64,000 bases of DNA from Tetrahymena thermophila SB210 (taxonomy: Eukaryota; Ciliophora; Oligohymenophorea; Hymenostomatida; Tetrahymenidae): positions 248,001 to 312,000 of the forward strand of contig NW_002476185.1 in the NCBI RefSeq assembly GCF_000189635.1. The letters are read 5' to 3'. Both the position numbers and the translations under genes were made by a program. Numbering within the stretch: the first letter of the stretch is position 1; every line of letters begins with the position of its first letter. Shown here in pieces: positions 50,119-62,983 of the stretch. The notes beneath the pieces were generated by a model. The model made no database searches. It was not told the origin of the DNA and saw only the letters and a list, made by a program, of their open reading frames with translations.

Positions 50119-53100
50119 TTGTTTCAATAGGCTGGGATCTCTTTCAATAAACTATTTTTATTTTTATTGTTGGAAATTTCTAGCTTTAGCGAGTATGTAT
50201 GTATGTTTTTTGCTTATATGCTGGACTCTCTTGATTAATTAGTTGTTATCTGTGATATGTGAATGTTATTAATTATGTTTGATTTTGATTTTAGATGGGA
50301 GCTCGCTTGTTTCTACTAAGATTTTTCTTTATTAACTTTTGTTTTTCTTTTATTATTAATTACTAATCAAAATGAGTTTTCAAAAATTCTTTGAATTTAA
50401 TTGGCTTATATTATTTCTTTTAAATAATGTGTTTGTTTCCCCTACTAAGGTTTCCCATCTGATGACCATCTTAAAAATCATTTATAATCAATCAATATTT
50501 GTTTATCAAATATTATATGATTTGATAACAAAAAAATCTATTAGTTCACAATACTCAAATTCAAATATAGTGTATTATTTTTTTTGTTCAATTCATAATA
50601 TTCGCACTCCTATTATTTAATTAATAAATACACATTCATCGACTATATTTAGGCCTATCACTCACTCATTTTCTCACTTACTTACCTACTAATAATTTGA
50701 TAATTAAGGAATTATTTCGCACACTACAACTAATAATTTCAAAATAATTTGCACTTTTATTCAAATTAAAAAAAAACTAAGTTCATTCTATCTCATAATT
50801 GCTTGTAAGTTCTCTTTCATTTATTACGAATAACTCGTAATATATTTCCACTCCCAACTTAAGCCTTCAAAGATCACTTAAGAAATGAATACTGATTTTT
50901 TTAAAAACAAATTCCTATATTTGTTTAAATACTAATCACATTTCTTGTTAAAATCAAATAGAGATATCCTTTTAATGTGTAATTATTTATTGATATATTA
51001 AAAATTTCTTAATAATTACAAAAAACATTTTTGAGTTATTATTTGACTTTGAAAACTCTTAAACAAATAAACAAACACCTTCTAAAATCTATAATTATAA
51101 CTAATTTAAAATTAGAATTTTATTATCTTCTATCTATATTTTATAAATTAATTTGTTGAAACAATATAATTTGTGAAATTTCATATACCAACTTAGTTAG
51201 TTAGCAGAGTAATAAAAATGCTAAGTTATATATTTTAATATCCCTTCTTACCAAATAAATGATATAAATATTAACTATATAAAAATCCAATATAAATAAT
51301 TTTATTTTAAACTTCAAATTTTCAAAAATAGATGGTACTAGGTCATCATAAAAAGCTTAGTAAATAAAAATCTATTTTTGGTGATCTATTTCACATTTTA
51401 AAAACTAAAATATCATAATTCATATTGGCTAGACTATTTTTTGTGAATATTATAGTGTTTTTGGAATAAATGCTTTAAGAAAATTAAATTTAATGATTTA
51501 ATTCAAAAAAAAATTTTCATAAAAAATGAAATCATTTACCTTAATAAACTATTTAAATTCATTTATTTACCATTAACAATATAGAAAATATGATAAATTA
51601 ATGGCCTAAGATAAATTATTCAAAAGTAATTTACAATATTATATAATCTAAGTTAGCTAGCATTTATTATTCTTTTGCGCATTTAGCACAACCATCAGTA
51701 ATATCAAATGATTATTATTATTATTATAAATTTTGATATTTAGCGTAAAAAATAACAATCTCATCTCTGAAAAGAAAAACAAACAATTAAGACAATAAAT
51801 TGCTTGAAATAAATTTCCCCACTCTTACTTATTATTGTGATTTAATTACATTTTGAAATTTTTCAAACTAAGTAACATGATTTTATAATTTAAAAGTGAT
51901 AGTATAACTTTATAAGTAGGAAACATACTTTGAGACTTCAATTCTATTTCTAATTTTTAAATCTTTAATCTTGAAATTAAATACTTGTAAGCTATTCTTA
52001 AGCAAAATATTTGACAAGTAAAAAATTATTATCTTTTTTAATAAATTTTATTATTGGTTGTTCATCTATTTCAATTGAATAATTTCAAACAAATTTAATA
52101 AAATCTACTTCGTCAATATTATTTGGAAATTTCTGATTTTATACTTTCAAATTTATATTTAAAATTTAATTAGGGTAAAAAAATAAAAATCTAAAAATAA
52201 TATAAATTAATATTTAACAAGAATTAAAAACTCTAATTTGTGTTTAAACCTATTTTTTTAATTTTCATTTGTAATTAATTTTGATTTATGTTCTGAAATA
52301 CGCTATCATAAGTAAGTTTTACAACAAATAATTACATATCAACTTATAATGTATTACTTAGAAGCCTAGTTTTAAATAATATTATTTTTAAGTTAGTAAA
52401 ATGTATATTTTTCAAAAAATATCTCAAGCAATCATTTATTTTAAATTATTCTTAAATAATAAATAAAGTAAATTCTTAACTCAAATATTTAAATTATTTG
52501 TTTATTAAAAATGAGAATTTTCTTATAAAAATATAACAATTAATTTTACAAAAACTTTTCAAAATATTTTATAATTAAATTATTTTTAATTTTATTATTT
52601 TATATTCCATATTTTCTTAAAATTGAATTCTTTTATAATAATTTTAAAAATAATGAGAGATAAATACTAAAAAATAAACAAAATTTAGACCTTAAATAAT
52701 TATAAAAATTAAATTTTTAATATTTTACAATATTATTTTATTGAAAACTTTAACAGTTAAATTAATTATATTATTTACTTTTTTAAATACAAAGAGTTAC
52801 CAAAAAATAAAATAATTAGTAATTTAACAGATTTAAATAAAGCAAATATTGTTTACATGTTTCAACTTATGATCATCTAATATCGAGTAATTTTAAAACA
52901 TGAAAAAATCAATGCAAAATAAATTACTAAAAGTGATTTTGTGAAGATTATATTCATTAATTTTTGAATTAGTTTTAAAAGTATAAATCTAAAAAAACGA
53001 ATATTTTCTATTTTTAATTTTTAAAGACAAAATTCATAATATTTTATTTGTAATTTAATTTAAATTCTATTTTGAAATAATTATATATTCTTTTGTCATT

Positions 53101-54282
53101 TTACTGATTTAAGGAAAGCTATTGATGAATAAAAAATTTAATAATATATAAATTAATATAAAAAGTTATCACCAAATTAATTTATTAATATTCTATACTA
53201 ATTCTTCTCTTTAAAAAAATTTTTTGGGTCAGTATTATTATTACCTATTTTTCAAGGAATTTCACCAGAATTTATTCTGTATTTATTAAAGCTATTAAAT
53301 ATTCTAAATTTTTCTATTTTAAATGATTGATCAAGCATCCTTACATGAAACTGGTTGCAAAAAAGTTTTAGCTTATTCTATCATAAAAAAGGATAATTTT
53401 TATGTTGAAAAATAGAAAATTATGAAAAAATTTAATTAATTTTAATAGAAAAATAATTTGAACAAATATTTACACTGAGTACTTTATTGATAGTTTTTTA
53501 TAAACCGATTATTGATTTAATAAAATTCTATTTCTATTAAATAATTGATGGTTAAATCAATCAATCAGTAAAAAACTCTAAAGAAATTAATTTATATTTA
53601 ATTAGTAAGCTTATTTTACGTGCTGGCTTAAAACAGCTTTGTAATTTTAATAATTTTTGTTACTTTTTGCAAATTTAATGAATATTACATAATATTTTTA
53701 TTTATATTATTTTAAGCAGATATTTTTGATAAAGTAGCACTAAAATTCAATTCTAAAATAAAGATTTGTTGTTAGTGGCTATATTCTAGTAATGTTTAAA
53801 ATTTATGTCGTTAATACTTCAAAGAAATTAATAATCAAGTCTTAGCTAACTATTGGACAGAGAAAAATACTAAATTCATCTCATTTAAAACTAAATAACA
53901 AATAATGTATGTAATTTATTTCGCAAAAATACATAATAAGTTTATTAATAACCTTTGAAGATTATAAAAAACTAATAAATTATTAATTTATCATACAAAT
54001 ATCGTTGAAAAGAATAAAAAATTGATTTAATAAATTATTGAAAAAATATTAACTAGAAAAATAATTACAACAAAGAAAATAAATAAATAAAGTAGTAAGG
54101 TAATATTTTGAAGTGAAATAAAAAATCTATTACTCTTAAATAGAATAGATATACCAGTTTTAATTGTAGAATACACCTATTGTGATTGATTAAGTTGAAT
54201 AAAAACAATATTTTAGCTCTTTTAATATTCAAATATTCTGAAAGAAATTTACTCATTAAAATTTTCAAACAATTATAAAAAA
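50119..54282. other. Large gene-poor spacer
   Basis: About 4.2 kb without a supported gene on either strand. The first 200 bp hold the promoter of the E2 gene and the last 300 bp that of the ankyrin gene. An 83-codon frame at 50372 and another at 54065 (minus) lack TAA/TAG glutamine codons and are highly hydrophobic, so they look like chance. Nothing repetitive stands out. Confidence 0.45.
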
Positions 54283-55227
54283 ATGGCTAACGAAAAAATG
54301 TCAACATCAGAAAGCAAAGATAAAAAAGGAGAGAATACAAGCTAATAGCAAAAGAGTGCAGTATTGCCTTAAGAAATCAATAAAAATTTGCTACTTATGA
54401 ATTATGTATACGATAACTCCTTAGAATAAATTCGCAAAATGGATTTAAAACAAATGAATTTAAATTATTTAGAAGAATTTAAGCACATTCCTTTGGACAA
54501 TCGCATTTCTCCGCTTATTTTAGCTTGCTATCTTGGACGTTGCGAAATTGTCAAGACTTTGTGTATTAATACATCAATAAATATAGATTTATGTAGCGAT
54601 GATATAGGTTTTACAGCTCTGAGCGCTGCATGTATGAGTGGCTTTTATGAAATAGCAGAGTTTTTAATTAAAAGAGGAGCTAATGTTAATAAAAAAAATA
54701 GCCTTGGATAAACACCTTTTTATCACTGCTTTGCTCGTTTAGAAGAAGAAAGCAACTACTTTGAAAACAAAAGACTGTGTCTAAAATTGGCAGACCTATT
54801 ACTTGACAATGGTGCTAATATTGATGAAGTTATTAATGAGAAGAAAGGTTATACAATGTTAATGGTATTCTGCTCAGTGAAAGTAAAATTAAATCCAAGA
54901 GAGATGGAGGTAAATAAGTCGTGCATAAAATATTTAATAGAAAATGGAGCTAATTAAGCTAAACTAAGTAAAAAGGGAAAATCTATTTTTTAGTTACTTG
55001 AAAAACATCAAAATTAAGAATAAATCATTTCTTTGATGAAAAATTCAACAGTAAAAAGACTGAAGAGTGAGTCTGATTTAGATAAACAGTAAATTTCTAC
55101 TGATACTACTTCCAAAGAAGGTACAAAGAAATCATATGCTAAAGTGAAAATTGAAGAAGAAGCTTGTAAAATGGAAGGAATAACAAGAGAATCCTCAACT
55201 TGTTGTAGCATTTTTTCATTTTTTTGA
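54283..55227 (+). CDS. Ankyrin-repeat protein
   Basis: A single exon of 315 codons. After a polar N-terminus (MANEKMSTSESKDKKGEN) ankyrin repeats follow: RISPLILACYLGRCEIVKTL, GFTALSAACMSGFYEIAEFL with IKRGANVNKKNSLGQTPFYH, an expanded unit ending LADLLLDNGANID, then GYTMLMVFC...CIKYLIENGAN and GKSIFQLLEKHQNQEQI, about five units with insertions. The C-terminus ends SSTCCSIFSFF; the double cysteine near an aromatic end could be lipidated. Ankyrin repeats mediate protein binding; no catalytic domain is present. Confidence 0.85.
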
Positions 55228-57028
55228 CATAATAAGTTTAAAATATCATAAAAATGAACTTGTGTATCTACTAAATTAAAAAAATCTATTTCACCTTAAC
55301 AAATCTAAAAATTAAATTAAAAAATGCCATTAGAACTATTAAATTAGATTTATGACCAACCAAACCATTTATCATTTCTAAAAATACTTGAAATTTCAAA
55401 GGTAAAAATCAATAAACCAAAACAAAAAAAAGAAGAAATTTTTCCTTAAACTAGTAATTATCAATAATCAATTAACTACTCTAATTAATCTATTTAAAGA
55501 ATTATATAATTATTATTATAATAATATATATTACTAACCATATAATATTAATGTATCAATCAATAATGTTACATCTTGCTTTTCTTATATTTGTATTAAT
55601 CCATGTTCAAAAGACTTATTCAAATTTTAAATAAATCTATTTACCTCAATTAATTTTTGATAATTCATTCATCACGAGTTTTAATCTACAAAGTTGATCT
55701 CTTTTTAGATTTTTAAGGGAACTTTTTTGGCCTTTATTATGTTTAATAATTCTACCAACTCCTATTTAATTAAATTGAATTAATTAAAATCTAAGTTATT
55801 TAAATCTTTCGAAATATGTAAGTAGGCCATTAATAATCTATGTACTATTCCACTGATTAAATATTTTAAAGGTATAACAAAATAGCAATAAAAATTAATA
55901 TTACTAAAGATTTATAAGTATTAAAAATAGCGTAATCTATTTTTATACTTGCTAAAATCAAATAAATCGTTCTAATTCTCTGTTTTTAATAGTAATTATT
56001 TAAATTTGATTTACTGGATTTATATAAAATTTTAAATAAAAATATTGTAAATGATTTGCTGAACTAATTTATTAAATGAGTGATGTTGGTGTTTGTTATA
56101 TAAATCAATACCTAACATTAATATTTTAACTTTTAAATTTTTTATTGGTTGATTGATTTGTTAATTTAAGTAATAGTACTTCTTTTTATAAAATCAATCT
56201 TTGAGATATAATTAATTAGAAATTAGATATAAATTGCTCATAAAATAATTAAAAGACCAGTAAATTTAAAAGATCGAATGAACTAACCAAAACTATAAAT
56301 TTTTCAAAAATAGATAAAAATTGTGCCAACTTAATAAGCAGTAAATGTAATCATAAAATGCCTAAATATAAACACATAATTATTATAGAATATTTTATAA
56401 GATATAAAAATTGATATTTAAAAATAATTAAAAAATGATTTGTTTTATTTTTTTTTAAACTTAGCCAAGTAAATTAAAGCACCATTACCTAAGAATACTG
56501 TATCTTAACTTAAATAAAATATATTTTGTTATTTTTAATAAAAAATTATATTTGTTATTAAATAAACTAAATATGTTTTATTGAAATTCCATTTATTTAC
56601 ATTTTAATTTTTTTCATCAAACAAGAATATATTTTATTAAAGCACAAAATTTTTTAATTTTTTTACGCCAACAATGTTTGATTAAATTATATTCCCTTTT
56701 GTATTAGCCTTTTTTGAAATATCAGATGATTATTATAATTATCAAAATAATATTTTTTAATTATTTTATTTTATTTTTTAATAAATTTATATTTGTTTTA
56801 CTATTTATCTTTGTAAAAATTAATAAATATAAAGTGAGCTTTTGAAAAAAATTAAAATTATTATTAAACACAAATTAATGGCATGACAAACTTTAATTAT
56901 AATAAAAAACTAATAAGTTTTTATAAAGAAATAATAATTAAAAGACATTTTACAAAATAATTTTATGTTCAGTTAGATAAAAATTTAGAAATACAAAGAA
57001 AAATTGAATGATTATATTTTTAGTTTTT
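55228..57028. other. Spacer with a long doubtful ORF
   Basis: AT-rich. It contains a 251-codon TGA-free frame (55324-56079), listed separately, whose first 60 codons look more gene-like than the remainder. Otherwise no signal. Confidence 0.4.
55324..56079 (+). other. Doubtful ORF downstream of the ankyrin gene
   Basis: ATG opens MPLELLNQIYDQPNHLSFLK followed by ILEISKVKINKPKQKKEEIF, plausible as protein. Codons after about 55510 become a monotone of I, L, Q, F and Y typical of translated AT-rich noncoding DNA. It may be a short first exon, or simply the ankyrin 3' UTR. With only TGA as a stop, chance frames of this size occur. Confidence 0.18.
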
Positions 57029-57259
57029 TCAATCGCATTTAGACATTCTAATAAGAAGAGTTTTACAAGAGCCAGAACAGCATTTAGAGCACTAGGAAGT
57101 GTTCACTTTTGTATATGGTTTTAGGCACCCTAGCAAATTATTTTCATCTGTATTTTAAGTATCTACTACTCTCTCTTATAGATAGTTATCTCCAGCCACG
57201 CTAGGAAGTATAAAAACAAATATAGAGATTATTATTAGCAATGTGTTTAATATTTTCAT
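57029..57259 (-). CDS. Small secreted cysteine-rich peptide
   Basis: A 77-codon frame. Residues 1-23 (MKILNTLLIIISIFVFILPS then VAG) form a textbook signal peptide with a likely cleavage after VAG. An acidic spacer (DNYLQERVVDTQNTDENN) is followed by a compact C-terminal block with six cysteines: GCLKPYTKVNTSQCSKCCSG then SCKTLLIRMSKCD. Six cysteines in about 31 residues suggest three disulfides. The gene uses TAA and TAG for Gln and ends in TGA, consistent with a real ciliate gene. No known family is recognised. Secreted ciliate peptides include pheromones, granule contents and defence peptides; which applies is unknown. Confidence 0.7.
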
Positions 57260-58405
57260 TTATTTAATTATTATCTTTCTCTATTATTTTCAATAATTTT
57301 GTTTCTATCTTTTTTTTTATTTTGAAATAAAAGTTGGTGAAAAAAAATTATCATTTCTGTAAATAAGCATTAAAGTTCATTAATATTTTGAACTTATTTA
57401 ATTTAGTTTATTATAATTATTTTTTACATTTCCTTCTAGATCTTTCATAAATGCGTAAAATACTTTCTAAATAAAAAAAATAAAATAATTACTAAAATAA
57501 AAGTTAGCATTTATATTCAATAAAAAAATAATATTTTAAATTAAAAACACAAAAAAAATTAAAGAAATTATAGATAAAATTATTTTTTTATTCATTCTTA
57601 TTAAATAGCTACTACCATTATAAATATAATACACATTAATTATTCTATTTTAACTCAAACCTAAATTGTAAAAGTCTCAGAGAAATATTATATAAACAAA
57701 AATTTATTTTTTTCTCATAACTTAACCAATTTTAAAGTAAAATTAATAGTAAGATTTTCAAAAATATTTTTGAAAAACTTAAAAAAGTTTTATCAAAAAA
57801 AAATAGAAATTAGTAAATTTTAAGAATATTTAAATTATCTATACAAAACTTTTCTATTTATCATCTTACATGATAGAAATATTTAGATTTTTATTTTATT
57901 TAGTTTCTATTTCTAATTCGGCATAAATTTATGATTTTTTTTATTCATTAAAATATGAAAGATGGATTTAAAATTAACTAATGAATTTAAGTATCTCACT
58001 TTACAATTCATCTATCTTTATTAAGCTATTAAAAATATCTGAGAATCTCATTTTTAGTTTTGCTAAATCTTTTAGAAATTTGTTTATTTTAAGTTGTTTG
58101 ATACATGATTAATTCTAAGAAATAAAATCAGAAAAACATTATTTTAAACATAAAATAAGGTTAAAAAAATTATATTTAAAAGTGTTTGTTACTAAAAGAA
58201 TTAGGAACAATTTTTTTATATTAAGAGCTTTCAAATGGAACTTACAGTTTTAAAATAAATAATTTATAGTTTTTTTACTTCTTTTTTCAAAAATAATATA
58301 AAGACTTTTTTAGAGGAGATGTTATTTTGGTTTGCAAACTAAAAAATACAAATTAGTAAAATTTTGGATATTAATTAATTAAAAAAAAAAATTAATATCA
58401 AAATA
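57260..58405. other. Divergent intergenic spacer
   Basis: Promoter region shared by the secreted peptide (minus) and the membrane protein (plus). AT-rich, no gene seen. Confidence 0.5.
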
Positions 58406-61400
58406 ATGAAAAAAGTAGATATTTTTGGAAGCCAAGTTTCATTTAGGCTTAATGGAATAGTCTAACACAAAACTAAATTTGGGGCATTTTTTACTATTTT
58501 ACTTTTTGGAATTATAGTTTATAGAATAATTTTCTTAATTTTTTAAGTTATTCTAGGATCAAACCCAAAAGTTTTGTATTAAGAAAGATAAGTTGACAAT
58601 CCCAAAGCATTCATTATATCACCGCAAACTTTTTCGATGGCTATAGGACTTTTAAATACTAATTATACATATTTTGTAGATGAAAGAATCTTTACAATCT
58701 AAGGCATTCATCGAGTTAAATAAAATATTTTCAATTAAACAACAAATTAATATGATGAAGTGTTTACAGATAACTATTTTGACCTTGTTAATTGTACAAA
58801 AGACCATATTCCTGATGATAAATTAAGATCATATTTTGAAAAATCTTAACTTTACTCACATTTATGTCTACCACTAGATAAGTAACTTGAAATAGAAGGT
58901 TAGTATAATTCTGATAATTATTAGGAAATAAATTTTTACTTTGAAAAGTGTGTTGGAAATGGATGCTTAGATTAGAAATATATAGCTGATTTACTTAATA
59001 AACATTATATTGAACTTTTGTTTACTGATGTTTATTTCTCACCACAAACAAAAAATTATCCTTTTAATAGATATTCAAGGGATTTATACTGGTAGTCAAG
59101 CTAAAATTTACCTAAAGAAGTAAACATGTATATGAGAAATAACTATGTTGAAACTGATTATGGCTGGCTTACTCCTAATATCGTTACAGATATTTTTCCA
59201 CAATACAGTTACGATGATAACCAAGTAAGTTTTTTTCTACTTTATTTAATTAAATTAGGAGAAAATAAATTTAGAGTAATGTTAACTATTTTTTTTATTT
59301 TCCAATACATTATCAAAAAGATCAATAATTGAAAGAGTAAGCTTGCTTTATTTTAATTAAAAAAAAAAAAACCTATTTTTTATTGACAGAAGATTAATTA
59401 TAAGCTGTCTTTCCTCATTAATTAGGACAGCCGCCATCTTCAAATTAAAAAATTAATTTTGATATAAATTTTTAGTCAATTTTTAAAAAACTTTATCGAA
59501 ATTTATTAATTAGATAGATAGAACATACATTTATGAGAAAAGAAAATTTTTTTAAATTTATTTTTTTTATGCTAAAGAAATATTTTAAAATTTATTAAAA
59601 GATTTTCATATTTTATTTTTATTTACACTTTTTAAAATTAGATTGTTGATATCTCAAATAACTTCTTCTTTCACCTTGTGATTAGGTTTGAGAAATAAAA
59701 AGAAAATTTATATTAAAGGAGTTATGATACTGTTTTTACAATTATGTCTTAAATAGGTGGATTTACCTAAATACTTCTAACAATATTTTCATTTGTATGC
59801 ATAAAATATTCACAAATAGATCTAAATCGATCTTTAATAAATCAGTAATACGATTTTTAAGAAGCCTCTAACAAAACAGAGTAAACTAATTTTAGTACAC
59901 CACTAATATAGAGTATTAAAATTAACAATAGTATTTTAGATTTAGACTAATAAAAAAAAGTTGATAAGCAGCTTTCTATATTTTCAAAAACTTGCATTTA
60001 TAAAGAAAAAGCCTTTAATGATAAAAAATAGTTATCAACTTGTTAAATCAAGCAATAGAAATTAATTTCCCCGTAAAATTAAAAAATGGATACAATTAAT
60101 AACAATTCTGTTTAATTAGAGCAGTTTAAGTAAAATAAAGAGTTTTAGGGGACTTAATAAACTATTGTTAATAAATAAAATGATGATAATACAAACTCTT
60201 CATTACTTTACAATCAATTCTAAAAGTTAAATGAAGTAAATAATAGTAATTCACTCAATTTCAATATATTTTCATATATGCTATCGTTTTTTAGTAGTAT
60301 TTCTAAATAATTTAGGACAAAAAAGAAAATAATTGATTATGGGTTTGAGTAACTAAATATAAATTTAGATATTTAATATATACTGAAAAAAATGATGGAA
60401 ATAGATAAACTTAAAAGAATAATTTTGAACGATGACTAGCTTAATTTATTTGATTATATTCCTAAGCCTAAAATAATTTATAAAATAGAGCAAAACTAAG
60501 AAATGAAATTTGAGAAATCTTAAATTTTTTCTTTTAATTAAAATTAAAATTGTTTTGAAAAATATAAAATAGCTAAATAAAGTTTTTAAAATATTTTTGC
60601 CAAAGAAAAATAAACTAAAATAGATTAAAGTATACTTAACTTATTGGATGAAAAAAAATATCAATTCTTTAGCAATTTATAATAGGAATAAAAGAATGTA
60701 AAATAGTAAAATATGTAAAGAAACTATAGCCAATTTAATCTAAAAAGATATATCAATACTTAAGAAGAAGATAATGATACCTTTAATATAGAGTAAGAAG
60801 ATATTATCTCAAATGATAATATGCAAAAATATGATTTTAGACAATATTCAGGTCCAAGTATGTTATCTCATAATCTGAGTAGAAGTTAGTAATACAAATT
60901 TACTATTTTTTCATTTAAATTTATCCATTTTTTAATTATTAAAAAGCTTAAGGAGAAATAAGTTATTAGAAATCGATAAAACCGAACAATTATGATAAAA
61001 TTATTTAATATTTTAAAGATATAATTTATTATTTTAGTGATTAAATAAATATTTGATTAAAACACCATTATATGGAAATTGAATTTTCTAAATGAAAACT
61101 ATTTTATCATTTTGATAAATTTTTATCTAAAAAAATATTTATTCATACTATTAGTTCTTGATATACAGCCAAATGTAGGGATTTTTTAGTAATCAAAATT
61201 ATTTTTTATCCACCTTTAAAAATTATAGCCTCTAGTGACATCATATTAGAAATGTTTTATAATTAAATCTAAGGTATTATTTAAGTCAATAAAAATATCC
61301 TTGAAACTAATAAAAAAAATTTTCAATTTTTTATTTTTATAAATTTTCAAGTAAGTTTGGTTAAATTTAATAAATATAAATTTAAAATGGTAGGTATATC

Positions 61401-61748
61401 AGGTATGATTACTAATTTTTTAACATTGCATAAGATTTTTTTGTTATTTATAAAATTATTATATTTATTTTTTGCTTCTCAATTTGATAATTTTGCAAAA
61501 TAAAATAATAAATTTTTAAAGGATTATTAAAAAAATGTAAATTAATTTTACAATTAAAAAGATGTTACTTACTTTTCTATAAATTGCTTATCATTCATTA
61601 AAAAATCAATAAACTAAATTTTTATTTTTAAAGGATGAATTTATTAGTTGAAGAAAATATTGGAGAAGATTGTATTTTTTGTGAAATAGATAAATATACA
61701 TAAATTAGTAACGTAAAATAGCTGTCTATTTATTTAAATAACTTCTGA
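58406..61748 (+). CDS. Two-pass ciliate membrane protein, family member B
   Basis: Paralogue of the minus-strand gene at 22416-25047. Exon 1 (58406-59224, 273 codons) starts MKKVDIFGSQVSFRLNG, has transmembrane segment 1 (FGAFFTILLFGIIVYRIIFL), RQVDNP, a cysteine-bearing ectodomain (FEKCVGNGC) and MYMRNNYVETDYGWL. Exon 2 starts at 59642 with the shared IRFEKQKENLYQRSYD and TIMSQIGGFTQILLTIFSFV (segment 2), then a long Q/N/K-rich tail. The shared splice position shows common descent. The 3' end is uncertain: an intron from 60889 to 61633 leads to a short last exon ending at 61748 (MNLLVEENIGEDCIFCEIDK), while simple read-through stops at 61408 but looks noncoding. Function unknown. Confidence 0.72.
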
Positions 61749-62542
61749 TAACATCGTCAGAGTATTTTTTTAAGTTATATTACTTCTATTTATAATTTCA
61801 ATTCAGGCATAAAATTATAAAAAAACAAAAGGATTTCTAAAAATTTAGTGTAAGAATTGTAATTTAATTTATCCTTCATTTTATAATTTTATATGGTTAA
61901 TATTAAATACGAACTTGTGTTTAAAAAAATATATAATAAAAGATTATCCTCACCTAAACAATAGCTAATTAGCTAAAACAATATTTACAAAACGTAATTA
62001 ATTCTAAAATTAGTTAGCAAGAGGATAAAAGGTGAACTCAAAACATAATTTATAGTATTAAGTATTTTGTGGATAATATATATTAAGTGAGATCACTAAA
62101 AATAGATGATTACATTTCTAAGCGATTCATGTAAATTTTATTTTAATTGGAGGGCTATTTTATAAAAGTATATTATAAATATGATAATTATTTAAATTAT
62201 TACAATCCATTATTTGTTTCATTAGAATAGAGAGGATAATAATAAATAAATAAATTTACTGATCTTATAATAATTTTAAAAAAAAGAGATATGTATTATT
62301 CCATGCTTTTTATATAAAATCCTTGTTTGAAAAAATGAGAAAGTTACTGTGCAACTGACAGGAAAATGTCCTTGATTATTCGCTTTTGCGCAATTTAATG
62401 AATGACGAGAATATTTTCTGAAACTCAGTTTATTTATTATATATTTGATGCAATTTAGTGTTTATGACAAATATCGCACACAAAATAGTTATTTATATAT
62501 TGATGTCATCATATTCGACCTTTGCATCAGAAATCAAGATTA
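61749..62542. other. Intergenic spacer
   Basis: AT-rich; a hydrophobic 28-codon frame at about 62466 (MTNIAHKIVIYILMSS) resembles a signal peptide but stops at once. No gene is supported. Confidence 0.4.
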
Positions 62543-62836
62543 ATGATTGATAATATAGCTTTTATGGAAATTAATATAGAAAGTTTTGTAAGTCAAAGAA
62601 AACTAAATCAAAATTTTTAAATAGTTGATTCTTGTTGATAAGCTTTAAATCTTTTTGGTGGGTAATTTGGAAGAATAAATAAATAGATCAATCAAATATA
62701 AGAATATTATTGGGATTGCATATTATAGATATCAAAGGAAGGAATTAAATAAAAACAGTAATTCAAATAGATTAAGCAAGTTTTAAATCTTACTGAAAGA
62801 AATGATAATATTTTTGAAAATATTCCAGATAATTGA
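62543..62836 (+). CDS. Unrecognised ORF with one in-frame TGA after Cys (pseudogene, intron or recoded)
   Basis: From ATG at 62543 the frame reads MIDNIAFMEINIESFVSQRK and LNQNFQIVDSC, reaches TGA at 62636-62638, and continues in the same frame for 65 codons: QALNLFGGQFGRINKQINQI, then QEYYWDCILQISKEG and LTERNDNIFENIPDN, ending in TGA at 62834. Both halves have balanced, protein-like composition with TAA/TAG glutamines. A GTAAGT donor at 62589 with a GATAAG end at 62643 would remove the TGA, but leaves the downstream part out of frame. No family was recognised. Options: pseudogene, unspliced exon pair, UGA recoding, or chance. Confidence 0.3.
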
Positions 62837-62983
62837 AATATATCCATTTATAAACGTTGTGTGAAGATTAATTGTAAAATTATATTTAATAATTTAAGAA
62901 ACAAAAAATAAAAAGAAAAATCTAAAGCAATATTTAAAAATAGGTAAAAAAACAACATAAAAAAAAGATAATAAAATAAATAA

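Noticed and set aside
49896..50150. 84-codon plus-strand ORF
   Set aside because: It is antisense to exon 1 of the UBE2H-type gene.
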